Assembly (NCBI GenBank): GCA_003551805.1
Contig: PUNR01000405.1
Span: 1 to 33,292 of the forward strand
Length of the DNA stretch: 33,292 nucleotides
Source: Loktanella sp.
GTDB taxonomy: Bacteria > Pseudomonadota > Alphaproteobacteria > Rhodobacterales > Rhodobacteraceae
Direction: 5' to 3'
The notes beneath the pieces are model-generated. The model was not told the origin of the DNA. It made no database searches and worked only from the letters and a program-made list of their open reading frames with translations. The translations under genes and the position numbers were made by a program. This document shows positions 1 through 7,480 of the stretch, piece after piece; position 1 is the stretch's first letter, and each line of letters opens with the position of its first letter.

Positions 1-55
1 AAACAGGCGTAGTCAACGTTAGCAGGGCCAGCGCAGCATAAGGCGGTAGGTGCAT
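1..55 (-). CDS. Start of an exported protein, truncated by the window edge
   Basis: Only about 18 codons are visible. The minus strand reads an ATG at 55 followed by MHLPPYAALALLTLTTPV, which looks like a short signal peptide or membrane anchor. An AAAAGG ribosome-binding site lies at 70-65, nine bases upstream, which favours this ATG over the one at 64. The hydrolase gene ends about 85 bases upstream, so this may be the next gene of the same minus-strand group. Product unknown, because the body of the gene lies outside the window. Confidence 0.45.
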   Translation of the reverse strand, partial: MHLPPYAALALLTLTTPV

Positions 56-140
56 CGCGTGCATCCTTTTGGTGATGTCAGGGAAAGGTGTCACCGCTAG
101 CGACGTCGCAAAGATAAGGATTACGCAGGCTATTGCAATA

Positions 141-1637
141 TCAGACTGCAAACAGCGGAAATGTCATGCCCAAAGCCCAGCCCAGAAAGACGCCCAGCCC
201 GATACCCGCGGCAAGCGGACGGTGCGTGGCCCGACCGGCCCAGCCACCCAAAGTGCCGAACAAAACGAAGAACAGCAGGATAATAGGCAGGATCAGCAGC
301 AGGAAAAACAGCCCTTCCATATCCAGCGCTGTCGCAATCCCAAGCGAGACCAGCGCATTAGCCCGCACCACCAGCACCCGCCACAGGGGGGCGCGGCCTG
401 CCTCGGTCAGGTAGGCATCGGCCAACATGAACGGCACCGCACCCGCCGCGATAGCAAGAATGATCCAGATGCGGGCATCAACGGCGAAAAAGGACGCGAC
501 ATAGATATCCAGCATCGCGCCAAAGATGCCGATGCAGAATATCGCGATAGGCAAGGCAAGGATGACGCCTGTCGCATCCCATCGCAAGGCACCCCAGCGT
601 GCCAGAAAGCCCAGAGTAATCAGCCCGAATAATGCGAAATGTACGGCCAGATAATCAGCGACCAGCACGGGCAGAAAGCCGATGTCGAACGGTAACAAAA
701 CCAGCGGTGTCAGGATCGTCGGTACCAGAGTTGCCGCCCAGAACGCCCCGCGCGGCAGGCGCTTGGGGGGTGTCTTGGCCCGCAACGGGCGTGCAAGCCG
801 CGCCAAAGGCCATGCCAGCGCTGTGACGCTGACGATCAGCAAGGCGATCCAGCCGCCCCGCGCAGCGATAGGCGTGCCCGACGGGCGTTCAAACACCGCG
901 TTCAGCCAGTCGCGTGTTTCCACCATACTGGTCGGCGCATAAAGCACGCCGACATGTTCAACCGACGGGGCCAGCACAGCACGGCGTCCGGTGCCTGCGG
1001 CGGGGTCGCCCAGCGTCTGGTCAAAGTTTGCATCAGGGTCGGTCAGGCGCAGCACGCGCAACGCCTCGGCCGCCAATGCGCCTTCCCACGCGCCGTTGAT
1101 GACAAGCAGGTTGGCAGGCAGCTCGGCGGTCACTTCGGTGGAAAACATCGACACTGCGACAACCGCATCGACGCGGTCATCGGCAATCGCCTGCCGCACG
1201 ATGATGTCGGACGCCATCGAATGCCCCAACAAGGCCAGCCGCCCATCGGCGCCATCTAGGGCCAGTGCGGCATCAATCACGCGGTCCAGCTCTTCGACCA
1301 GCAAACGGGTCGTGCCATCGACAGATGCCACATCGCCCGACATCGGCACCGCATTGCGGCCATGCCCCTGCAGATCATAATTAGCGACGATGTAACCTGC
1401 CTGCGCCAGCGTCTGGGCAAATCCCAGCATCAACTGGCGTGATCCTGCGAACCCGTGGGCAATGACGACGACAGGGGCATCTGTGGCATCGGGCAAGGCC
1501 GTCACACTCACCGGTGTATCGCCGATCTGCATTGTCGATGTCACCAGCCCGACGCCTGCCTGTTCCAGCCGCAAGATCGACAGCGCCGCACCTGCCAGCG
1601 CCACGATCAGAACCAGCATTGGCCAGAACTGCCGCAT
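141..1637 (-). CDS. Alpha/beta hydrolase fused to a polytopic membrane domain
   Basis: This 498-residue protein has two parts. After one N-terminal membrane segment (residues 5-23), residues 35-250 form an alpha/beta hydrolase fold, with the oxyanion-region motif AHGFAGS near residue 60, the nucleophile elbow GHSMA (Ser near 140) and a candidate catalytic His in SVEHVG near 228. The usual acid position after strand 6 reads NGAWEG, which offers Glu rather than Asp. From about residue 262 to the end there are some six or seven hydrophobic segments, so the esterase/lipase-like domain is tethered to the inner membrane, probably facing the periplasm. The ATG at 1637 is chosen over a TTG at 1640; it begins three bases after the methionine aminopeptidase stop, so the two are probably co-transcribed. 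The substrate is unknown. Confidence 0.85.
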   Translation of the reverse strand: MRQFWPMLVLIVALAGAALSILRLEQAGVGLVTSTMQIGDTPVSVTALPDATDAPVVVIAHGFAGSRQLMLGFAQTLAQAGYIVANYDLQGHGRNAVPMSGDVASVDGTTRLLVEELDRVIDAALALDGADGRLALLGHSMASDIIVRQAIADDRVDAVVAVSMFSTEVTAELPANLLVINGAWEGALAAEALRVLRLTDPDANFDQTLGDPAAGTGRRAVLAPSVEHVGVLYAPTSMVETRDWLNAVFERPSGTPIAARGGWIALLIVSVTALAWPLARLARPLRAKTPPKRLPRGAFWAATLVPTILTPLVLLPFDIGFLPVLVADYLAVHFALFGLITLGFLARWGALRWDATGVILALPIAIFCIGIFGAMLDIYVASFFAVDARIWIILAIAAGAVPFMLADAYLTEAGRAPLWRVLVVRANALVSLGIATALDMEGLFFLLLILPIILLFFVLFGTLGGWAGRATHRPLAAGIGLGVFLGWALGMTFPLFAV

Positions 1638-1640
1638 CAA

Positions 1641-2513
1641 TCAGATCTGATAGGTGGGGTGAAACAGACCCTTGGGCGATTTGGTGAAAATCTGGCAACC
1701 GTCGGACGTGATCCCGATGGAGTGTTCAAACTGTGCCGACAGGGACTTGTCATAAGTGACGGCGGTCCAGTCGTCTGCCAGCACCTTGGTGTCAGGACGG
1801 CCAAAGTTGATCATTGGCTCGATCGTGAAAAACATGCCCTCTTCCAGCACGGCACCCGTACCTGCACGCCCGTAATGCAGCACATTGGGCGGCGAGTGAA
1901 ACACCCGGCCCAAGCCATGCCCGCAAAAGTCACGTACAACAGACCGGCCTTGGGCCTCTGCATAAGTCTGGATCGCATGGCCGATATCACCAAACGTATT
2001 GCCCGGCTTGGCCGCTGCAATCCCCAGCATCAGCGCATCATGGGTGACATCAATCAGCTGGATTGCTTTGGGCAGCGGTTTGCCTGCGACATACATCCGG
2101 CTGGTGTCGCCGTACCAACCATCGACGATCACAGTCACATCGATGTTCAGAATATCGCCGTCAATCAGCGCATCGTCATCACGCCGCTTTTCGTGGTTCT
2201 TGGATATCGTCTCGGTCGCGCTTTTGGGGATGGGCGCGCCGGGAATCCCGTGGCAGACCACGTGATTGACCGAAATGCAGCTGGCGTGCTGATAGCCTTT
2301 GTATCCAATCGTTGCAGATATCGCACCCGCATCGGACACCATACGGGTAATCATCTGGTCCAGCGCACCGGTTGTTTGGCCGGGGACGACATGTGCTGCG
2401 ATCTCGTCAAGGATCGTGGCGGCCAGGGCGCCTGCCTTGGCCATGCCGTCGAAATCGGATGGGTCGTGAATGCGGATGCCGTCTTTGGTCAGGCGGCCTT
2501 TGTTGGTATCCAA
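1641..2513 (-). CDS. map: Type I methionine aminopeptidase
   Basis: This cytoplasmic metalloenzyme removes the initiator methionine from nascent proteins. The 290-residue sequence carries the five metal ligands of the family: Asp125 (NIDVT), Asp136 (GDTSRM), His199 (CGHGLGR), Glu232 (TIEPM) and Glu263 (QFEHS). The substrate-binding His89 sits in CHGIP. Between CHGIP and the first ligand there is an insertion of roughly 20 residues (charged, NHEKRRDDD) relative to E. coli Map. The chosen start is a TTG at 2513; AAAGGA lies eight bases upstream, and no ATG is available before residue 24. It is probably co-transcribed with the downstream membrane hydrolase. The gene diverges from the CinA-like operon. 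Confidence 0.95.
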   Translation of the reverse strand: MDTNKGRLTKDGIRIHDPSDFDGMAKAGALAATILDEIAAHVVPGQTTGALDQMITRMVSDAGAISATIGYKGYQHASCISVNHVVCHGIPGAPIPKSATETISKNHEKRRDDDALIDGDILNIDVTVIVDGWYGDTSRMYVAGKPLPKAIQLIDVTHDALMLGIAAAKPGNTFGDIGHAIQTYAEAQGRSVVRDFCGHGLGRVFHSPPNVLHYGRAGTGAVLEEGMFFTIEPMINFGRPDTKVLADDWTAVTYDKSLSAQFEHSIGITSDGCQIFTKSPKGLFHPTYQI

Positions 2514-2634
2514 GTCGTATATCCTTTGTCTATAAGCCCGATATATGGGATGTCACCGCAAAGTTCTAGGCCCGCAAAGGGGGGTGGCAAACCCGCCGGT
2601 GCAATCTACTTACGGCCAAACCAATCAGGAGTGT

Positions 2635-3357
2635 ATGATGCCCAACCCAACTGCTGCCATGCTGGTCATCGGTGATGAAATTTTGTCTGGCCGGACCCGC
2701 GACGCCAACATGCACCATCTGGCTGGCCGGCTGACCGAGGCCGGCATCGACCTGCGCGAGGTCCGCATCGTCAGCGATGACGCCCCTGCGATCACTGCGG
2801 CGGTCAAGGCCCTGTCAGACGGGTTCGATCATGTGTTCACCAGTGGGGGCATCGGCCCGACACATGACGATATCACCGCAGATTGCATCGCCGCAGCCTT
2901 TGACGACACGATTGACGTGCGCGATGATGCGCGCGCCTTGTTGCAAGCACATTACGACCGGTCGGGGCAGGAACTGAATGCTGCACGGCTACGTATGGCG
3001 CGCATCCCGTCAAAGGCGACGCTGATTGACAATCCGGTCAGCACGGCGCCGGGGTTCAGCATTGGCAATGTGCATGTCATGGCTGGCGTGCCGGCGGTGT
3101 TTCAGGCCATGGTCGCCAGCATCCTGCCGACGCTGACAGGCGGTGCGCCGCTGGTGTCACGCAGTCTGGCGGTAATGCGCGGCGAAGGCGATATCGCGGG
3201 ACCTTTGGGTGCTTTTGCTGTGGATCACCCTGATCTTTCGGTGGGGTCTTACCCGTTCCAGAAAGATGGTATTTACGGGGCCAATCTGGTCATTCGAGGG
3301 GCTGATCAGGCGCGTGTCGATGCAGCTTTTGCCACGTTAGAGCAGCTTTTTGCCTGA
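2635..3357 (+). CDS. CinA-like molybdopterin-binding domain protein
   Basis: About 240 residues of the MoCF_biosynth/CinA N-terminal family. Visible motifs are VIGDEILSGRTRDAN near the N terminus and TSGGIGPTHDDITAD around residues 67-81, the nucleotide/pterin-binding loop of this fold. It lacks the C-terminal nicotinamide-nucleotide amidase domain of full CinA (about 420 residues), so it is the short single-domain form; its cellular role is not settled. Tandem ATGs at 2635 and 2638 follow a CAGGAG at 2626-2631, so an ATG here is preferred over the longer frame beginning at 2545. It overlaps the next gene by one base, which suggests translational coupling. Confidence 0.88.
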   Translation: MMPNPTAAMLVIGDEILSGRTRDANMHHLAGRLTEAGIDLREVRIVSDDAPAITAAVKALSDGFDHVFTSGGIGPTHDDITADCIAAAFDDTIDVRDDARALLQAHYDRSGQELNAARLRMARIPSKATLIDNPVSTAPGFSIGNVHVMAGVPAVFQAMVASILPTLTGGAPLVSRSLAVMRGEGDIAGPLGAFAVDHPDLSVGSYPFQKDGIYGANLVIRGADQARVDAAFATLEQLFA

Positions 3358-4097
3358 TGAAACTACCATCCGTCCAGCAATGCTATGACGTGATCGACGG
3401 CACTTGGCCGCCTGCAAAACGCCAGACACTAGGGCCGTGGACAATCCGGCTGGACCCCAGCGGCAGCAGCCGTGTCAGTGCAGCGACAGCTGATGCACCC
3501 TTGCAAACGGGTGACATCGGGCAGGCGGCTGCGGCGATGATTGCAGCAAAACAGCGCCCGTTGTTCATGATCCGCGATCAGGATGCAGCGCTTGACCGCG
3601 ATCTGGACAGGCTTGGCTACCGGATCAAGGATCCGGTCAATATCTACGCCGCCTCCGTCGCAGCCATTGCCGTACAAAGACCGCCCCCCGTCACCACGTT
3701 TCAGGTCTGGCCCCCGCTTGCCGCACAGGTCGAGATCTGGGCCGCAGGCGGGATCAAGGCCGGCAGGCTTGCGATTATGGACCGCGCGCCAGCACCGAAA
3801 ACCACGATCCTTGGCCGATTGAAAGACAGGCCTGCAGGCGCTTTGTTCGTTGGGATCGCGGGGGATTGCGCGATGGTGCATGCGCTGGAAATAGCGGGAG
3901 CCTTCCGGCGGCAGGGTTTGGCACGTCAGATGACGGTCGCTGCTGCCTTTTGGGCACAAGGGCAGGGCGCGCAATGGCTGGCGCTGGTCGCAACCCGTGC
4001 AAACACGGGGGCGCATGCTCTCTATGCTTCCCTCGGGATGGCGGTTGTGGGACAGTACCACTACCGTATCCTGCCGGAGGAAGATGTTGACCGATAA
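3357..4097 (+). CDS. GNAT family N-acetyltransferase
   Basis: This 246-residue protein has a GNAT acetyl-CoA-binding region in its C-terminal half: AFRRQGLARQM (motif A, around residue 182-192) followed by a NTGAHALYASLGM segment (motif B, around residue 220). The N-terminal half is less conserved and may contribute substrate specificity. The acceptor substrate cannot be predicted. Its ATG shares a base with the stop of the CinA-like gene, and its end overlaps the following gene by 14 bases, so the four genes from 2635 to 5588 look like one operon. Confidence 0.85.
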   Translation: MKLPSVQQCYDVIDGTWPPAKRQTLGPWTIRLDPSGSSRVSAATADAPLQTGDIGQAAAAMIAAKQRPLFMIRDQDAALDRDLDRLGYRIKDPVNIYAASVAAIAVQRPPPVTTFQVWPPLAAQVEIWAAGGIKAGRLAIMDRAPAPKTTILGRLKDRPAGALFVGIAGDCAMVHALEIAGAFRRQGLARQMTVAAAFWAQGQGAQWLALVATRANTGAHALYASLGMAVVGQYHYRILPEEDVDR

Positions 4098-4653
4098 ACC
4101 GACCGCCCTTGACCTGCCGATGGTCGATCCATTGCCGGACGAGACGCAACGATACTTCGATATCTGTCAGGAAAAGTTGGGAATGGTGCCCAACGTGCTG
4201 CTTGCCTATGCATTCGACATCGACAAGCTGAATGCGTTCACGGCGTTTTACAATGATGTGATGCTTGCCCCGTCCGGCCTGTCAAAGCTGGAACGAGAAA
4301 TGATCGCGGTGGCAGTGTCGTCAGCTAATAAATGCTATTATTGCCTGACGGCGCATGGTGCGGCGGTGCGTGAATTGTCCGGTGATCCGGCGCTGGGTGA
4401 AATGCTGGTGATGAACTGGCGGGTCGCGCCGCTGGACGCCCGCCGCAAGGCGATGCTGCATTTCGCGGAAATGATGACGCTGGCTTCGGCACAGATAGAC
4501 GAAAAAGACCGCGACGCGCTGCGGCAGGTCGGTTTTTCTGATCGTGATATCTGGGATATTGCTGCTGTTGCAGGGCTTTACAATATGACGAACAGGATCG
4601 CATCAGCCACTGATATGCGCCCGAATGATGCCTATCACGCGCAGGCCCGATGA
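4084..4653 (+). CDS. Peroxidase-related CMD/AhpD-like protein
   Basis: This 189-residue protein belongs to the carboxymuconolactone decarboxylase/AhpD superfamily, in the 'uncharacterised peroxidase-related enzyme' branch. The signature is KLEREMIAVAVSSANKCYYC followed by LTAHG, around residues 66-90, with the CxxC pair (CYYC) and nearby His expected for alkylhydroperoxidase-type thiol chemistry. The ATG at 4084 is preferred over 3997, because the extra 29 residues of the longer frame lie entirely in the GNAT gene and do not resemble the family. An in-frame GGAGG-like sequence (gccggaggaag) lies just upstream. The end overlaps the OmpA gene by four bases (ATGA). Confidence 0.88.
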   Translation: MLTDKPTALDLPMVDPLPDETQRYFDICQEKLGMVPNVLLAYAFDIDKLNAFTAFYNDVMLAPSGLSKLEREMIAVAVSSANKCYYCLTAHGAAVRELSGDPALGEMLVMNWRVAPLDARRKAMLHFAEMMTLASAQIDEKDRDALRQVGFSDRDIWDIAAVAGLYNMTNRIASATDMRPNDAYHAQAR

Positions 4654-5588
4654 TCAGACTGGCGGTATTTCTGGTCGGTCTGTCAGCAACGACAGCGCAG
4701 GCGCAGGTGCTGGATTTCCCGGCCAATGCCGTGTTGCAAACCAGCGAGGTCAGCGCCTTTGACAGCTATGATCTGCCGGTGGCGATCTGGGCTGATGGTG
4801 CAATCCCGACAAAACCGGTCGAAGGCGAGATCACCCGTCAGGCGTGGCGGATCAACACGCAGGCACTGACCACGCTGCAATTGTTGCGGCCTTTGCGCGA
4901 TCAGTTGCGTGACGACGGCTATTCTATCATTCTTGACTGCCAGACAGAGGCTTGTGGCGGGTTCGACTTCAGGTTTGGTACGACGACGCTGTTGCCGCCC
5001 GAGATGCAGATCAACATTGGCGACTTCCGCTTTTTGGCCGCCGAACGCAGCACTCCCGACGGGGATGAATATGTCTCGCTTTTTGTCAGCCGGACAGCGC
5101 AAGCGGGATTTGTGCAGCTGACCCGCGTCGGGCCTGCGCGTGACACGGCCACAGATATTGCGCGCCCTGCCGGTGCCGCGCCGGTTGATGCGGTTGCTGG
5201 TGATCCGCCGTCCGGTCTTGGTAAACAGTTGGACGACACCGGGCGCGCTGTTCTGGCTGATCTGGAGTTTGCGATAGGCTCATCCAGCTTGGCCGACCGT
5301 GCCTTTGACAGTCTGGCTGAAATTGCCGCCTATCTGACCCGCTATCCTGACCGGTCGATAGCACTGGTCGGGCATACGGACACATTGGGTGCCTTAGACA
5401 CCAATATCGCGCTGTCGCGGCAGCGTGCGGCTGCTGTAGTGGATCGGCTGGTGGCTGATTACGGTGTCAGCCGCAGCCGATTAGCGGCCGAGGGCATGGG
5501 ATACCTTGCACCCGTCGCGTCGAATTTGACCGCCGAAGGGCGGAGCGCCAACCGCCGTGTCGAAGTTATCGTGACATCAGCAGATTAA
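4650..5588 (+). CDS. OmpA-family outer membrane protein with peptidoglycan-binding domain
   Basis: A 312-residue exported protein. Residues 1-19 form a signal peptide ending TAQAQ. Residues about 60-175 form a domain with a CQTEACGGFDFRFG segment, reminiscent of DUF4892-type periplasmic domains; its two cysteines could form a disulphide. Residues about 205-310 are an OmpA C-terminal domain: LEFAIGSSSL, ALVGHTDTLG, LSRQRAAAVVDRL and SANRRVEV, which bind the peptide of peptidoglycan. There is no N-terminal beta-barrel, so it is more likely a periplasmic peptidoglycan-associated protein than a porin. It is the last gene of the plus-strand operon and converges on the diguanylate cyclase with a five-base gap. 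Confidence 0.88.
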   Translation: MIRLAVFLVGLSATTAQAQVLDFPANAVLQTSEVSAFDSYDLPVAIWADGAIPTKPVEGEITRQAWRINTQALTTLQLLRPLRDQLRDDGYSIILDCQTEACGGFDFRFGTTTLLPPEMQINIGDFRFLAAERSTPDGDEYVSLFVSRTAQAGFVQLTRVGPARDTATDIARPAGAAPVDAVAGDPPSGLGKQLDDTGRAVLADLEFAIGSSSLADRAFDSLAEIAAYLTRYPDRSIALVGHTDTLGALDTNIALSRQRAAAVVDRLVADYGVSRSRLAAEGMGYLAPVASNLTAEGRSANRRVEVIVTSAD

Positions 5589-5593
5589 ACTTG

Positions 5594-6349
5594 TCAGACC
5601 GCCAGTTTCAGCCCGTCCTGCATTTCGCTGTCTGTCGCAAAGATCACACGCGCGCGTCCTTCTGATTTTGCCTGATACAGGGCGCGGTCGGCCAACATGA
5701 ACAACGCGTCCAATGGCGTTTGGGGGGCAGTGACAACAGCCCCGACCGATAGTGTGACAGTCAAATGTAGGTTATCGGGGCCGGCCTGAAAAGGGATTGG
5801 ATGGGTCAGCCGTTCAGCGATGACATGCGCCTGATCCGCAGTGGTGTTGGCCAGTAGAATTGCAAATTCTTCACCCCCGATCCGCCCGATCACATCCTGG
5901 GCGCGCAAGTTGCGTTTAAGCATATAGGCAATTTATTTTAGGCAGATATCGCCTGCCTGATGGCCATATGTATCGTTGATTGCTTTGAAATGATCGGCAT
6001 CCAGCAAAAGCAAAATACCCACGTCGACCTGGTTTTTCCGCCGTTCGGCCAGTTCAAGGAAAGTGCGGCGATTGTTCAGGCCGGTCAGCCCGTCCTTGCG
6101 CGACAATAGTGAAAGCCGCCTTTGAAGGCGCACCTGATACATCATGACAGCGAAAAAGAACCATAAAAACGGCGCACCAACGACCGTGGCATTGGCGATC
6201 TGATAAACCAGACGATTGCCCGGCAGATGGGGCCCGATGTACCATGCAAAAAGAACATTCATCAGCGCGATACCAGCCGAGAACGCCACGACCCGGATCG
6301 CAATGCCATGCAGGCTGCGTGGTTCAAGGATCTGCATTATACGTTCCAT
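5594..6349 (-). pseudogene. Membrane-anchored GGDEF diguanylate cyclase interrupted by an in-frame TAA
   Basis: Read as one frame, 251 codon positions encode a diguanylate cyclase: two N-terminal membrane helices (residues about 15-35 and 48-68), then a complete GGDEF domain. The segments DGLTGLNNRR, DADHFKAINDTYGH, the inhibitory site RAQD, GGEEF and ALYQAKSEGRARV are all present and correctly spaced. The only defect is a TAA at 5935-5933, codon 139, between GDICLK and IAYMLKR; the frame is unchanged on either side. The two pieces are 5933-6349 (138 residues, lacking GGEEF) and 5594-5923 (109 residues, starting at an ATG without a visible ribosome-binding site). A single base change from GAA or CAA would explain it. 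Most likely a recent null allele or a sequencing error; stop readthrough is less likely for TAA. Confidence 0.9.
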
Positions 6350-6429
6350 GTTGTCCCTCGCGTGTTACGAGGACAAACTAGCAACGAAACCTTAAGAAAT
6401 GCTTAACGCGCGCAGACAAGACGCTGATA

Positions 6430-7335
6430 TCACCAGATATCAGGGCCTTTGCTGGCGAAAGCCTCAATCAGGAAATCGACGAAAGCACGCACTTTGGGCT
6501 GGGTGAAATGGCCTTGGGGGTAGACTGCGTAAACGCCTTGCCGTTCGATGGGCAGATCGGGAATTGCGTCTTGGACCAACCCTTTGCGCATCGCGTCGGC
6601 ATATAGAAAACTAGGCAAATAGGCGATGCCCAGCCCGCTGATGCAGGCGTTCAACAGCGATTGTCCATCATTCACGGTCAGCCAACCCGCTGTACGCACC
6701 TGCCGCTTTTCGCCCGATGGTGCCGTCAGTTTCCAGACAGCCGAATTGGCCTGATTGGAATAGTGCAGCAACTTGTGATTATTCAGATCGTCAATTTTTT
6801 CTGGCCTGCCGTGGGTGGCGAAATAGGCTGGGCTGGCCACCATCCGCCGTGTCGTCTCGGTCAGCTTATGTGTCTGCAATGTGCTGTCGTCGCGTTCGCC
6901 GATCCGCACGGCAAGGTCGAATCCTTCAGACACCAATTCGACATAGCGATTGTTGAGCATCATATTCACCGTGATATCGGGATATTCATTCAGGAATTTG
7001 CCCAAAATCGGTGACAGACAGTTCACCCCGAAATCTGTTGCGACGCTGATCCTGACAAGACCGGCAGGCGTGGCTTGCATCGCTGTTACCAGCGAATCCG
7101 CTTCGGTCGCGTCGTTCAGAACCTGACGCGCTCTGTCATAATAAGCGAGGCCGATTTCTGTCGGGCTGACACGCCGTGTCGTGCGATTCAAAAGGCGCGC
7201 CCCAAGGCGCGCCTCTAGGGCTGATACATGTTTCGATACCGCAGATTTCGAAACACCCATTTTCTTGGCAGCGTCAGTAAAGCCACCTTGGTCTACGACC
7301 ATGGTAAAGGCTTCCATCTCAGTGAGGCGGTCCAT
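6430..7335 (-). CDS. LysR-family transcriptional regulator
   Basis: A full-length 301-residue LysR regulator. The N-terminal winged helix-turn-helix (residues 1-60) includes GGFTDAAKKMGVSKSAVSKH and the wing LNRTTRRVSPTE; the remainder is a periplasmic-binding-protein-like effector domain. The ATG at 7335 follows TAGGA. An inverted repeat of nine bases (7340-7348 and 7378-7386) sits immediately upstream, a possible autoregulatory site. fadH lies upstream on the same strand but is separated by a terminator-like hairpin, so the regulator probably has its own promoter. The target is not known; fadH is only a neighbour-based guess. Confidence 0.93.
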   Translation of the reverse strand: MDRLTEMEAFTMVVDQGGFTDAAKKMGVSKSAVSKHVSALEARLGARLLNRTTRRVSPTEIGLAYYDRARQVLNDATEADSLVTAMQATPAGLVRISVATDFGVNCLSPILGKFLNEYPDITVNMMLNNRYVELVSEGFDLAVRIGERDDSTLQTHKLTETTRRMVASPAYFATHGRPEKIDDLNNHKLLHYSNQANSAVWKLTAPSGEKRQVRTAGWLTVNDGQSLLNACISGLGIAYLPSFLYADAMRKGLVQDAIPDLPIERQGVYAVYPQGHFTQPKVRAFVDFLIEAFASKGPDIW

Positions 7336-7339
7336 TCCT

Positions 7340-7386
7340 AATTATCCAAACAACTCGTTACAACGTTTTTACAATAGTGGATAATT
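7340..7386. promoter_or_regulatory. Inverted and direct repeats upstream of the LysR gene
   Basis: AATTATCCA at 7340-7348 and TGGATAATT at 7378-7386 form a perfect nine-base inverted repeat with a 29-base spacer. Between the arms, TTACAA occurs twice (7358-7363 and 7369-7374), eleven bases apart, about one helical turn. The proximal arm ends five bases from the LysR start codon and abuts its ribosome-binding site. The arrangement suits a regulator-binding region; which protein binds is an inference. Confidence 0.5.
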
Positions 7387-7421
7387 GGGGCAGTAATAGG
7401 ACAAACTGCTGATGAAACACC

Positions 7422-7453
7422 AAAAATGCCATCCAAGGTTGCGGTTGGATGCA
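7422..7453 (-). terminator. Rho-independent terminator after fadH
   Basis: On the minus strand, TGCATCCAA and TTGGATG(G)CA form a nine-pair stem with one bulged G and an eight-base loop, followed directly by TTTTT. It lies about 28 bases past the fadH stop and before the LysR gene, so it would separate the two transcripts. Confidence 0.65.
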
Positions 7454-7480
7454 GATAACATGGTTAACGGATCAGCTAAA

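Noticed and set aside
1455..2675. 406-codon open frame on the plus strand
   Set aside because: It is antisense to map and the hydrolase, both with clear family motifs. It is Cys/His/Arg-rich with no recognisable domain, as expected from a high-GC antisense frame.
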